Shown here in pieces: positions 1-9,016 of a DNA stretch of 38,313 nt (within the stretch, counting starts at the first letter, position 1; the number at the start of each line of letters is the position of its first letter). Source of the DNA: Paludibacter propionicigenes. Its GTDB lineage: Bacteria; Bacteroidota; Bacteroidia; Bacteroidales; JAIFNL01. The stretch covers positions 1 to 38,313 of the forward strand of contig DYNA01000021.1 in assembly GCA_020721325.1 (NCBI GenBank), read 5' to 3'. Both the position numbers and the translations under genes were made by a program. The notes below the pieces were generated by a model. It was not told the DNA's origin. It searched no databases and saw only the letters and a program-made list of their open reading frames with translations.

Positions 1-177
1 ACACAATTATAACCTTATTTTTTTATTCTACAAATTTTTGTCGTACATATTGTAATTAAAAAAAAGTTTTTAGTAAAACAAATTTGCATAAAATTAAATT
101 TACATTTTTTAATTAAAACAAATTTAATATTAAATATCTTATTTACAGATAAATATGAATTAAAAAAACATTATAAA

Positions 178-843
178 ATGATTTGGAATCTATTTAAAAA
201 AGATAAAGAAGACGAAGACCCAACCATTGAGTTAGGGCAAAAAATTCAATCAGCCTTGCAAAAATCGGAGCAAGACAAGCGCGAAGCCGAAAAAATGGTA
301 AAAACCATTGAAACTTGGGCTGCCGATGCCATTATTAATAATTATGCCGAGTTTTTTCCAAATGCACATTTATCTTTTTATAGGGATAAATATAAGCAAA
401 CCGCTTTCGCTGATTATGAGAAGATTAAAGCAGAACACGGGCAAAAATTGCCGGAAGATGTGTTTGAAAAATGCGAAAATATTGTAAAAGGTTATTTAAA
501 TCAAATCGAATTGCAAAAAGCGCAAGTGCTTCTTTTTGAGAAACTTTACAACGAGCATAAAAAAACAAAACAAAAATTTGATGCCATGCTTGCACGAAAT
601 AAACGCAATGCCGAAATGGAAAAACATCAAGAAAGACTGCAAGAAATGAACAACAACACAACTGGATTGGGCGATGTTTACAAAGACGAATATACTTTGG
701 ACGAAATTAACAATGAATTTGCTCATCAAGAAACTTATTTTGACGAACTTCACAAATTAAAACAACAATACGGCAACGATGCAAATTTTGAAAATGCAAT
801 TGCCTATAAAGATGAAATTGAGAAGATTACAAACAAAATATAG
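178..843 (+). CDS. Hypothetical coiled-coil protein
   Basis: A 221-residue soluble protein of no family I recognise. It has no signal peptide and no membrane segment, and it is very rich in Lys, Glu, Gln and Asn. Long heptad-like stretches (about residues 15-45 and 95-155) suggest a largely alpha-helical, coiled-coil fold, with an acidic segment near the N-terminus (DKEDEDP). The ATG at 178 is the first in frame and is preceded by A-rich DNA with no Shine-Dalgarno motif, as is usual in Bacteroidota. It ends 34 bases before the GTG start proposed for the downstream Omp85-like gene, so the two are probably co-transcribed. No catalytic motif is visible. That it is a real gene is well supported by its codon pattern and length, but its function is unknown. 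Confidence 0.75.
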   Translation: MIWNLFKKDKEDEDPTIELGQKIQSALQKSEQDKREAEKMVKTIETWAADAIINNYAEFFPNAHLSFYRDKYKQTAFADYEKIKAEHGQKLPEDVFEKCENIVKGYLNQIELQKAQVLLFEKLYNEHKKTKQKFDAMLARNKRNAEMEKHQERLQEMNNNTTGLGDVYKDEYTLDEINNEFAHQETYFDELHKLKQQYGNDANFENAIAYKDEIEKITNKI

Positions 844-877
844 AACTTTTTTTTCTAATTTTTTTTTAAGAAATATC

Positions 878-2593
878 GTGCTTACAAAATGGCAAGCCGA
901 TATTTCTTTTATTTTAAAAAAAAATAGAATATTTATTCCTTTATTATTGCTTTTTTTCGCCATTAATTCTGCACATTCTCAAAAAAAATATCAAATTCTG
1001 CTTTTTCCAACTTCTAATGCACCAATACCCGAAAAAAATATTCGTAAACTTACTTCATCTGCTTTTGATTCAATTTCGGCGATTAAGGAACTTGATAAAT
1101 TCATTAATAATCAAATACTTAAAGGTTATTTATCAACTAATATTGATTCGATTCGATTCGATTCTACTTATATAAAAGTATATCTTTTTTATTCGGAAAA
1201 ACTCTTTTTTTCAAAACTTGAATATTCATTATCTACTGACATTCATGATATTAAACTAAAAAAAGAAAAAAAAAAGAATTTTTATAATTATTATCAAATC
1301 CCTAAAAATATAGAAAAGATTATTCAATTTTATGAAAATAATGGTTTTCCTTTTGCAACTGTTAAAATTAATTATTTAGTAGATTCTATAAAAAATATTT
1401 CGGTAAAATTAGATATAGATAAAAAAAATTTAATAACGTTTGATTCTCTAAAAATTTATAATAATTTTAAAATATCAAATATTTTTTTAGCAAATTATTT
1501 GCAAATAATAAAAAATCAGAAATATTCTGAAAAAAAATTTAAAGAAATTGAAAACAAATTAAATCAATTAGAATTTTTAAAACTGCTCCGACCTCCAGAG
1601 GTTGAATTTTATCAATCGACTGCCGATATTTTTCTATACACCGAAAAAAATAACACTAATAAATTTTCAGGTATTTTGGGTATTTTACCTGCTAAAAATG
1701 AATTTGAAAACTTTTCCTTCACTGGAGATATTGAACTTTTTTTAGAAAATTTATTTGGAAGAGCTGATACATGGGCTTTTAACTGGCAGAAATACAATAA
1801 TTTATCTCAGAAATTAAATCTTCAATTCCAATTGCCTTATGTATTTAACCAGCCTTTTGGTTTTCACACTCAGTTGGGAATTAAAAAGCAAGATACAACT
1901 TTACTGCAATACAATCTCAAAATGGGACTTCAATATTACTATAAATCAAACAATTACATTAAATTGTTTTTCCAAAAACAAGGCTCGTCTATTTTAAATT
2001 CAGAGCAAACAAACACTCAAAACTATTCCCAAAACAACATAAATAGCTTTGGTACAGGCATTTATTATTCCAGTTTAGACTTTCCAACCAACCCCCGAAA
2101 AGGTTGGCTTTTAAAAGCAGAATGGGCATCTGGACAAAAAAAACTTGAAAGCGATTCAACAATTTTACACTCCAATCTACTGGGTGAATTTACCGGATAT
2201 TTTCCATTCTTAAAAAATTTTTCATTTTCTTCTCAAATAGTTGCAGGATTAATAAAAAGCAATTATTTAGCAGAAAACGAAATTTTTAAATTAGGTGGAT
2301 TAAATTCATTAAAGGGTTTTGATGAAGAAAGTATTTTGGCACAAAAATATTGGGGTTATAATTTTGAATTAAAATATATTTTCGATACCTATTCCAGTTT
2401 TTATTTTTTTTATAACCAAATTAACTATACTTATAAAGCATTAAAAGACAATCCATTAGGCTTTGGAGCGGGAATAAAACTTGAAACAAAAGCCGGTATT
2501 TTCTCTATAGCGTATGCTCTGGGAAAAGAAATGGATTTTAACATTCAAATTAAAAATGCTAAAATCCATTTCGGTTATACAAATAAATTTTAA
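878..2593 (+). CDS. Omp85/BamA-TamA-like outer membrane protein
   Basis: Exported protein of about 571 residues with a POTRA-like N-terminal half and a C-terminal 'surface antigen' beta-barrel. The frame is open from an ATG at 779, but that start would overlap the upstream gene and put about 30 basic residues before the signal peptide. A GTG at 878 gives a normal export signal (hydrophobic PLLLLFFAINSAHSQ, cleavage near residue 35), so I choose it. The barrel region holds GGLNSLKGFDEE (about residues 472-483), matching the conserved L6-loop (V/Y)RGF signature of Omp85 proteins, and ends in alternating beta strands finishing in Phe. Family members insert or translocate outer membrane proteins. 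This one is shorter than BamA, so it could be a TamA-like or accessory Omp85. The substrate cannot be told from the sequence. Confidence 0.8.
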   Translation: MLTKWQADISFILKKNRIFIPLLLLFFAINSAHSQKKYQILLFPTSNAPIPEKNIRKLTSSAFDSISAIKELDKFINNQILKGYLSTNIDSIRFDSTYIKVYLFYSEKLFFSKLEYSLSTDIHDIKLKKEKKKNFYNYYQIPKNIEKIIQFYENNGFPFATVKINYLVDSIKNISVKLDIDKKNLITFDSLKIYNNFKISNIFLANYLQIIKNQKYSEKKFKEIENKLNQLEFLKLLRPPEVEFYQSTADIFLYTEKNNTNKFSGILGILPAKNEFENFSFTGDIELFLENLFGRADTWAFNWQKYNNLSQKLNLQFQLPYVFNQPFGFHTQLGIKKQDTTLLQYNLKMGLQYYYKSNNYIKLFFQKQGSSILNSEQTNTQNYSQNNINSFGTGIYYSSLDFPTNPRKGWLLKAEWASGQKKLESDSTILHSNLLGEFTGYFPFLKNFSFSSQIVAGLIKSNYLAENEIFKLGGLNSLKGFDEESILAQKYWGYNFELKYIFDTYSSFYFFYNQINYTYKALKDNPLGFGAGIKLETKAGIFSIAYALGKEMDFNIQIKNAKIHFGYTNKF

Positions 2594-2603
2594 TAATACC
2601 AAA

Positions 2604-3800
2604 TTATTTTTTTCGCTTTGCCAACATTAAATTCGATTGATTTATCCTTATTCCATAACCTATTCCAAAGTCAAGTGGTTTTACCAACGAATCAGTGCTA
2701 TAAATCTTTTGCAAATCCGATTGAAAATTCGGTTTAAATACTTTTAAAGTTCTTTGGTATTTTCCCCAAAATTCAAAATCCCACGTATTTTTATCAAAAA
2801 AACGGTAAGGAATGCCAGAATCATCTTGAAAAACATAATCTGATTTTTCGAGTGCATAATTACGTAGCGGATCCATCCAGCCCATTAAGTAAGATGCTGC
2901 TTTTAAGAAAGTTACATCAATATCTTGCGAATTTAAATATTTCATAAATCCGGGAGTTTTTTCCAAATGTGAAGGAGAAACATCATGCGAAAAATACAAA
3001 AGCTCGCGAGGTTCTAAATCACCCTCGCGCATATAGGTAATTTTTCCACCCGAAATATATTCATCTTTCGGACTATCAAGGTCTTGCATGCCAGCAATCG
3101 AGTCAACCAACTCACCTTCCGAATTGATAGTAACACGCTCAATATTCAAAATTCGATGACCGGTTTGAACCATAAAAATTGAGATAATTGGCACTGTACC
3201 ATTAAGTTCCACCACTCTATTAAAGTCGCGACCCATTTCATAAGTCATAAAATAGCCCAAGCGAAAAATTGAATCCATTGCAATATCAATGGCTTTAAAA
3301 AATTTAAGTAAACGTTCCGAATCTTTCATATTTGCCGGATTTGGAACATTACCAACAGGCTCTAAACCAAGCATTATTGTTTTTTTAGCATTTGGAAAGA
3401 AAATATTTGCATAAATAAAATCCGGTCCACTAAACGGATAAAAAAGTGTCTGCAAGCTGTCATTTACGGTTTTTAGATTTTTCTCTTGAAATTCATACAC
3501 TTTCGGATATTTTTCTGTCAATACATTTTTGAAAAAACTTCCAAATTTTTCTTGATGCTCTTTCCATAAACTATTGGTATCCAAATTAATAAGAAGACTT
3601 CCTTTTTCCGCAGGCATTCCTGCCAAAAGGCGAGCTGCATCGTTGTAAAAACGATCGTATTTACTTAAATCTATTCCAACTTTTTCGCTTTGAGTAAGCG
3701 AATCATTTTCTTCACCTTGCTTTTCAGTATTATTAGTGCAACTTATGCTTATAGCTAAAAATAATATAAGCCACATTAATAGTGCATTTTTTTTCATCAT
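2604..3800 (-). CDS. Lipoprotein of unknown family (tandem paralog 1)
   Basis: A 398-residue protein with a lipoprotein signal peptide: basic MMKKN, a hydrophobic stretch, then SISC with the lipidated Cys at residue 21. The mature part begins with an acidic, Ser/Thr-rich linker. It is clearly paralogous to the next gene (3843-5036). Shared blocks include YPFSGPDF, FFPNA, the GYFMT region, TFLKAASYLMG, DSGIPxR and NQ/NESNLML near the C-terminus. No known enzyme motif is visible and I do not recognise the family. The gene is convergent with the Omp85 gene, with only 10 bases between the stops, and lies 42 bases downstream of its paralog, so the two are likely one transcript. An inner-leaflet or outer membrane location is inferred from the lipobox only. 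Confidence 0.8.
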   Translation of the reverse strand: MMKKNALLMWLILFLAISISCTNNTEKQGEENDSLTQSEKVGIDLSKYDRFYNDAARLLAGMPAEKGSLLINLDTNSLWKEHQEKFGSFFKNVLTEKYPKVYEFQEKNLKTVNDSLQTLFYPFSGPDFIYANIFFPNAKKTIMLGLEPVGNVPNPANMKDSERLLKFFKAIDIAMDSIFRLGYFMTYEMGRDFNRVVELNGTVPIISIFMVQTGHRILNIERVTINSEGELVDSIAGMQDLDSPKDEYISGGKITYMREGDLEPRELLYFSHDVSPSHLEKTPGFMKYLNSQDIDVTFLKAASYLMGWMDPLRNYALEKSDYVFQDDSGIPYRFFDKNTWDFEFWGKYQRTLKVFKPNFQSDLQKIYSTDSLVKPLDFGIGYGIRINQSNLMLAKRKK

Positions 3801-3842
3801 TTTTTATAATTTTACTGTTATTTACTTATTTTTCATAAAAAT

Positions 3843-5036
3843 TTATTTCTTTTTACCTAACATCAAATTCGATTCATTGTATCGAAATCCGTAACAAATT
3901 CCAAATTCCAGAGGAGTAACATTTTCCCCTTTGTCGTAAATCTCTTTCAATTTTGGCTGAAAAGCCCATTTAAAAACACCAATTGTACGTTTATATTTTC
4001 CGTAATACTTAAAATCCCAATCGGTATTGCTCAAATAGCGAATAGGTATTCCGGAGTCGGATTGAAAAAGATATTTGGTTTTTGTTAAAGCCACATTTCG
4101 CATTTCGGTAAACGACCCCATTAGATAAGATGCTGCTTTTAAGAAAGTTACATTGATTTCTTGTTTATTCAACCAAGTAATCATTTCCGGTGTTTTTTGA
4201 ATGTTTTTGCTCGAAACATCGTGCGAAAAATAATAAACATGTCTTATTTTATTATTACCCGGCATATAATATTTTATCTTTACTCCAGCTATAAAAGTAT
4301 CAAAAGGCTGGTCAATCCATTTGCTTTTTTCTGTAACTGTTTCAATATCACCCGATTTGTTTATTGTAATTTTATCTACATCAAGCACAGTGTAACCGGC
4401 TTTGCTCATAAAAAGCATCAAAATAGGAGTTAAACCTCTCAATTCCAGACTTCTGGAAAAATCTTTATTCATATCATTGGTCATAAAATAGCCAAAAGTA
4501 AAGATTGAATCGAGAGAGATACGAACTGCTTTAAAAAATTTGTCCATACGCGCATCAGACAATGCCTCCAATTTTGGCACCTCTCCCACTCTTTCCAAAC
4601 CAATCATAATAATATTTTCGGCATTTGGAAAAAATAAATCGGCATGAACAAAATCCGGGCCACTAAAAGGATAATACAACGTTTTAATCTCCTCGTTTAC
4701 TTCGTAAAGTTCTTTGTTTCTGAACTTTATGATGGGTGGAAACCAAGTGCGTTCTATGCTATCATAAAAAAGAGTAAAATCTCTGTGATGCCTCTGCCAA
4801 GCCACATTGGTATCCATTACTTGCAAAGTACTGCCTTCCAATTGTTTAACTCCGGCATAGAAACGTGCAACATCGTTATAATAACGGTCGTAATTTGCCA
4901 AATTGATAGTATCTGCCAGCTTTTTTAAACTATCTCTTTCTTCTTTTACATCGGAACCGGTAAGCTGATTGCACGAAAAGATAGTTGCAAATAAAAAAAT
5001 TGCAACTATACTTTTTATTAAAAATAATTTATTCAT
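3843..5036 (-). CDS. Lipoprotein of unknown family (tandem paralog 2)
   Basis: A 397-residue lipoprotein with the same architecture as its downstream neighbour: signal peptide with lipobox FSC (Cys about residue 22), a charged linker, then a globular domain spanning the rest. It aligns with paralog 1 along its full length. The best conserved blocks are YPFSGPDF, FFPNAxxxIMxGLE, DSIFxxGYFMT and VTFLKAASYLMG. The function is unknown and no metal-binding or nucleophile motif stands out. The tandem arrangement in one orientation points to a local duplication. A candidate TATTTTTG box on the minus strand (5042-5049) is too near the start to be convincing. Confidence 0.8.
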   Translation of the reverse strand: MNKLFLIKSIVAIFLFATIFSCNQLTGSDVKEERDSLKKLADTINLANYDRYYNDVARFYAGVKQLEGSTLQVMDTNVAWQRHHRDFTLFYDSIERTWFPPIIKFRNKELYEVNEEIKTLYYPFSGPDFVHADLFFPNAENIIMIGLERVGEVPKLEALSDARMDKFFKAVRISLDSIFTFGYFMTNDMNKDFSRSLELRGLTPILMLFMSKAGYTVLDVDKITINKSGDIETVTEKSKWIDQPFDTFIAGVKIKYYMPGNNKIRHVYYFSHDVSSKNIQKTPEMITWLNKQEINVTFLKAASYLMGSFTEMRNVALTKTKYLFQSDSGIPIRYLSNTDWDFKYYGKYKRTIGVFKWAFQPKLKEIYDKGENVTPLEFGICYGFRYNESNLMLGKKK

Positions 5037-5083
5037 TTATACAAAAATAAAATCTAAATAACTGTTTTACAATAGTTTACAAC

Positions 5084-6145
5084 CTAATCTTTTACTCTGT
5101 TCAAAGCCAAAGCTTTAATCATCCAATTGGGAAGAGGTTTTTCTGGGTCGCGTTTTTTTAAGTTTAAATACCAGTTTAATTTTTTTGCAATTGGAACTTT
5201 ATGGGTTTCTACAAACTCAATTAATGCTCCATCAGGGTCTTCGATGTAAGCAAATTCGCCCGCTGCCTCGCCCATATCGAAGCTGTCGCCCGAACCGGTT
5301 GTAAACGGATGCCCAAGCAAAGCACACTGTTTGCGCAATTCCTTCATTCCAATCACATCAAAACACACGTGAATAAAACCCAAATCGCCCCAAAAACGAT
5401 TTTCATAGATTTTTTTAGGTTTTCTGTCCAAAACGTGAACCAATTCCACTTGAGTAGGTCCAAACATGTGGCTAAAAGGTCCTTTTCGCTCCTCAGAATG
5501 CTTCAAAAGGACTCTTCTAAACTTTTTTTCGCCACCTAAAAGCACTTTTAAGTCTTCAAAATGGTCGGTTTTATCGTAAACTACACGGTCGTAACCCAAA
5601 ATACGGCTATAAAACTCATAAGACTTCTCAATATTGCTCACTCCCACTACAAAACCATTTGGTCCGGCAGTTGCAGCATCAGTTTTTGTAAAAAATACAT
5701 CACCTTGCACTATTTCAAACACATTTGCATAAGCATCTTTTACATAAAAGTGCATCGAACCGTCAGGTGCTTCGGACAAATTACCCAAAACTTCTACATC
5801 GTTATCCTTGAAAAAATCATAAGCCGCAAACACATCGCGGGCTTTCATTTTGGCAGCAAAAAAGCCTAAATCGCCTATTTGCACATCAAATTTTGGGGCT
5901 TCGGGCGTGCGACTTGTATATTGCCAAATCTCAAAACCGCCTCCGCCTTGCATATTGATAGCCAAAATAGCATGGCGTTCCTGCGGTACTCCGCCCGTGT
6001 ACGGAAGCATGTCGGCAGCCGTGCCGGGGTCGTCAAAAACCGGAATGTCCATACCAAATTTCTTTCTGTACCATGTAAAAGCTTCCTTCACATTCGGAAC
6101 ACCTACACCAATTTGTTGTATGCCACTAATTATTATTTTTCCCAT
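5084..6145 (-). CDS. VOC-family protein, 4-hydroxyphenylpyruvate dioxygenase-like
   Basis: A 353-residue cytoplasmic protein made of two vicinal-oxygen-chelate (glyoxalase/bleomycin/dioxygenase) domains, at about residues 6-150 and 165-320. The repeating pattern of 'I..VGV.N...A..WY...FG' followed by beta strands and 'FEI' or 'IEF' is typical. The C-terminal module shows GFIHVCFDV (candidate metal His) and EDPDGALIEFVE (candidate metal Glu). In the first module the usual metal-binding His is replaced (QIGVGV). The family includes HPPD-like dioxygenases, glyoxalases and epimerases, and the two-domain length fits an HPPD-like enzyme. The substrate cannot be assigned. It lies 47 bases upstream of the lipoprotein pair, with no obvious functional link. 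Local G+C is higher than in the neighbouring intergenic DNA, as for other conserved enzymes here. Confidence 0.75.
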   Translation of the reverse strand: MGKIIISGIQQIGVGVPNVKEAFTWYRKKFGMDIPVFDDPGTAADMLPYTGGVPQERHAILAINMQGGGGFEIWQYTSRTPEAPKFDVQIGDLGFFAAKMKARDVFAAYDFFKDNDVEVLGNLSEAPDGSMHFYVKDAYANVFEIVQGDVFFTKTDAATAGPNGFVVGVSNIEKSYEFYSRILGYDRVVYDKTDHFEDLKVLLGGEKKFRRVLLKHSEERKGPFSHMFGPTQVELVHVLDRKPKKIYENRFWGDLGFIHVCFDVIGMKELRKQCALLGHPFTTGSGDSFDMGEAAGEFAYIEDPDGALIEFVETHKVPIAKKLNWYLNLKKRDPEKPLPNWMIKALALNRVKD

Positions 6146-6332
6146 TTTTATATGTAGTTTTTATTTTTTAATAAATAGTTCGTTTTCAAATTTCTAATAC
6201 ATAAAAAGTTAAAAAAGTTTTTAGATATTTCTAAAAAAAAAAATCCATTCGTTTAACACTTTTTTATTCTCTTTTTTTTAATTATATAAAAACAAATTTT
6301 AAATTTCACATTATTTTTTAGAATCGCATTAT

Positions 6333-6927
6333 TTAATTCTTATTCAATTGGTTATATAAATAACAAATCATGCTTTCAAATTTTCCAATAATTGTAATCA
6401 ATTCATCTAAAGAAAACTGATTATACATTATTTTTACCTGAAATGCTACAATTTTACGTTGTTCCACTAAAGCACTATCATTCAAATTAAATAATTTTAA
6501 AGTATTTCTTCCTTTTATATCATCTTCATTAACAATGATTTCACCAAACCAAGAATAAATAAAATGCTTACTCGAATCCTCAAAATTTGGATTAATCAAC
6601 ATTTTATAATCCATTGTTTTTATGTGTTTATCTTTATATTTTGCACCATAAAACTCACTATTGCATGATGTAAATAAATTTTCCCAAGTAAAAATAGTTA
6701 CAGAGCTGAAAATCATTTAAAATAAAAGATTGCTTAATATAATGGTCGATATGTGATGTTTCAGGTTCAATTCGCAACTCTGTATATGCACACTGAAAGT
6801 TCTGTTCATCTGAAAGCATATAAAATCGAATATCCGCTTTATTGTGAATATCGTTCCATTTTTCAGGTTTATATTTTCTTATTATTTCCTTATAAAAATC
6901 TGGTTCTTTTTTATCAATTTTCCTCAT
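6333..6927 (-). pseudogene. ptuB: PtuB-like HNH endonuclease (TIGR02646-type), frameshifted
   Basis: Two adjacent minus-strand frames together encode one HNH protein of about 197 residues. The first (from ATG 6925-6927) reads MRKIDKKEPDFYKE, then IRFYMLSDEQNFQCAYTE and SHIDHYIKQ, which carries the HNH histidines. The second (6333-6716) continues with FTWENLFTSCNSE, YGAKYKDKH and the typical ELFNLND/RKIVAFQVK-like tail. The reading must shift by +1 between 6690 and 6716. The best candidate is the five-base A run at 6690-6694 (five T on the coding strand), because removing one base restores a continuous YFTWENLF. The start overlaps the 3' end of the ATPase gene by 14 bases, the coupling expected of a Septu-type ptuA-ptuB operon. 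As written, the second half with the HNH Asn region is not translated in frame. Sequencing error, true decay or +1 slippage are all possible. Confidence 0.75.
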
Positions 6928-7987
6928 TTTGTTTTTCCCGCATTTTTTTTTCAAAACGTAACATGGTTAAATCAATATCATCGTAACCTAAAATATTTTC
7001 CAAATACGATAACTTGCTTATGAACTCATTTTTATTGATTTTGTTATCCACTACTTGCTGTTTCAAAATATTCATTTCGCTTTCAACCCAAGGAGTTCGT
7101 AAAGTGGTCATTCTAAATATTTCAAGTAAAATTTTATCTATTCGCCAACCATAAGAACCAGAAAACTCATGTATTGCTTTAATCTTATTATCTTCTTTTA
7201 CAAAAACTCTAATTTGCTCTTTTTTTACCGATGAAATAATATGAGGTGAATGAGTTGCTAAAAATACCTGATTATTATTTTCATTAGCAAGTTTTTGATA
7301 AAGATGCACAATCCTATTTTGCCAGTTCGGATGCATCGAACCTTCGGGTTCATCTACCAAAATAATGCTGTCTTTGATTTCTGCAAGATGCAATGAAAAA
7401 CACTTCGTTATCAACTCTTGCTCGCCACTCGATAATTCTTCAATTTTTATTTGTTTTTGTTCACTATTTTTGAAATAAACCTCTCTATTTTGACCAATAC
7501 CGCTAAAACTTATTTGCATTTCGAAATCGGAAAATAAATTTTGCAGTATTTTTTGAACATTTTCATAAGCTTCGCTGCTTTTTTTATCGTGCTGATAAAT
7601 CAATTTATCTATAAATTCTAAAATAATTTCTTTGGATTGTTTTGGGTTAATTTCACCTGCTTTTAAATAATATGTTTTGGGAAATTTTAAATCAATATAA
7701 CTTCCTGTACCATAACTATTTGCATTGTCTAATTCATCTCTGTCAAGGCTTAATATTTTAATTTCTTTTGTGCGTTCATCTAAAAATTCAATCTCAATAT
7801 TTATATTGCCCGTTATTTTGTGATTTGCAAAAAATTCAAAAATAATATCTCTTAAAAGCGTAGTTTTTCCACTACCATTTATACCTGCAATGGCAATTAA
7901 ATTTTGAGTTTTACCATCATCAGTCAAATCCAACTCAAAATCTCTGAATATTTTATAATTTTTTATACTTATTTTTCTTAATCTCAT
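6914..7987 (-). CDS. ptuA: Septu-like AAA/ABC-type ATPase (PtuA)
   Basis: A 357-residue ATPase of the ABC/SMC-like 'AAA_15/21' kind found in defence systems. It begins with MRLRKISIKNYKIF, typical of RecF/OLD-like ATPases. Walker A GINGSGKTT is at residues 35-43, the signature LSSGEQEL at about 185-192, Walker B ILVDEPEGSMHP at about 209-220, and the switch His in LATHSPH at about 245-250. The downstream overlapping gene is an HNH nuclease, so the pair matches Septu (PtuA ATPase + PtuB HNH nuclease), in which the ATPase is thought to control a nuclease that cleaves nucleic acid on phage infection. No reverse transcriptase is nearby, so this is not a retron version. The ATPase frame is intact, although its nuclease partner is interrupted. 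The protein is compact compared with longer PtuA proteins. Confidence 0.8.
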   Translation of the reverse strand: MRLRKISIKNYKIFRDFELDLTDDGKTQNLIAIAGINGSGKTTLLRDIIFEFFANHKITGNINIEIEFLDERTKEIKILSLDRDELDNANSYGTGSYIDLKFPKTYYLKAGEINPKQSKEIILEFIDKLIYQHDKKSSEAYENVQKILQNLFSDFEMQISFSGIGQNREVYFKNSEQKQIKIEELSSGEQELITKCFSLHLAEIKDSIILVDEPEGSMHPNWQNRIVHLYQKLANENNNQVFLATHSPHIISSVKKEQIRVFVKEDNKIKAIHEFSGSYGWRIDKILLEIFRMTTLRTPWVESEMNILKQQVVDNKINKNEFISKLSYLENILGYDDIDLTMLRFEKKMREKQNEEN

Positions 7988-8212
7988 CTTAAATTTGATA
8001 ATTCTCTATTCCTTTTTATTACAAAAAATAAACTTTTTTATTACTTTAAAAAAAACAAATCTTCGACTTTTGCTATTAATTATTTAAAAATCAAGAGCTT
8101 AATTGAAATTTCATAAAACACTTTATTTCAAGCACTTACACAATACTATTTTCTAAAAAATCATTCAAAAATGCAATTTCTTTTTATATAAAAAAAATAA
8201 ATTTTCATTTTT

Positions 8213-9016
8213 TTAAGTTGGCTTCACTTTTGCAGCCATGCGATAAGCTATTTTTGGCAAAAAACGCCTCAAATGAACCATAATTAGCTCTTTTCCACCT
8301 ACTAAAATTTCAGTTTTATGCTTTTCAATTCCCTTAAAAATTATTTTTGACGCCTTTTCAACCGACATTCCATTCGCCTGACCTTCGTCTAATTTTCCAT
8401 GAGAAGAGCCGGTTTTGGTCAGTGCATTGACCGAAATATTTGTATTTATCCTTCCGGGAATTATTACCGATACTTTTATGTTATTTTTCTGATTTTCAGC
8501 TCTTAATGTTTCAAAATAACCATGCAAAGCATGTTTTGAAGCCGAATAAGCCGAACGCAAAGGAAAACCGAATTTACCAACAATACTGCTTGTACCACAG
8601 ATAGTTCCGCCACCTTGTTTAAGCATATAAGCCAAAACTGCATTGGTTAAAGCCACTGTTCCAAAAAAGTTTACCTCCATTATTTGGCGATAAATTTCAA
8701 TGGGCGTTTCAACCGTTAACGACCGTTGACTCAATCCGCCAACATTGAGCAAAACATCAATTCGGTTGAAAAAAGACATGGCTTTATCCACTTTTTCTTG
8801 AATGTTTTGTGTATTTGCTAAATCGAAGGTTATAATTTGAAAATCAGCACTTTCAGCATTCAATTCTTTTTGCAATTCCAGCAAAGCCGCTTCGTTTCGA
8901 GCTGAAACGAGCAATCGAAAACCGGCTTTAAAGTATTCTATTACAAGCCCTTTCCCTATTCCGGAGGAAGCACCGGTAATCCAAACAACTTCTTTTTTTT
9001 TCGCATTTTTCATCAA
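8213..9016 (-). CDS. SDR-family NAD(P)-dependent oxidoreductase
   Basis: A 267-residue classical short-chain dehydrogenase/reductase. The cofactor motif TGASSGIG is at residues 14-21, the structural Asn is in EVNFFG at about 115, the catalytic Ser is in GTSS (143-144), and the catalytic YxxxK is Tyr157-Lys161 in AYSASKHA. Arg40 in VSAR at the end of beta-2 suggests NADP(H) preference. The usual NNAG motif is changed to NVGG (residues 91-94). The C-terminal extension with KTEILVGGKEL and PKIAYRMAAK resembles SDRs annotated as DHRS7-like or membrane-associated lipid reductases, but the substrate is unknown. It is transcribed alone, with AT-rich spacers on both sides. Confidence 0.9.
   Translation of the reverse strand: MMKNAKKKEVVWITGASSGIGKGLVIEYFKAGFRLLVSARNEAALLELQKELNAESADFQIITFDLANTQNIQEKVDKAMSFFNRIDVLLNVGGLSQRSLTVETPIEIYRQIMEVNFFGTVALTNAVLAYMLKQGGGTICGTSSIVGKFGFPLRSAYSASKHALHGYFETLRAENQKNNIKVSVIIPGRINTNISVNALTKTGSSHGKLDEGQANGMSVEKASKIIFKGIEKHKTEILVGGKELIMVHLRRFLPKIAYRMAAKVKPT

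Noticed and set aside
779-877. Upstream ATG start (779) for the Omp85-like gene
   Set aside because: It would overlap the preceding gene by 65 bases and place a long basic stretch before the signal peptide. The GTG at 878 gives a normal signal peptide.
5042-5049. TATTTTTG (minus strand) as promoter of the second lipoprotein
   Set aside because: It is only about 6 bases upstream of the start codon, which would make a leaderless transcript. The match is probably a chance one in AT-rich DNA.
7988-8212. Possible retron non-coding RNA beside the Septu-like pair
   Set aside because: Some PtuAB pairs belong to retrons, but there is no reverse transcriptase gene in the window, and this 225-base spacer has no clear inverted-repeat or stem-loop arrangement of a retron msr-msd.
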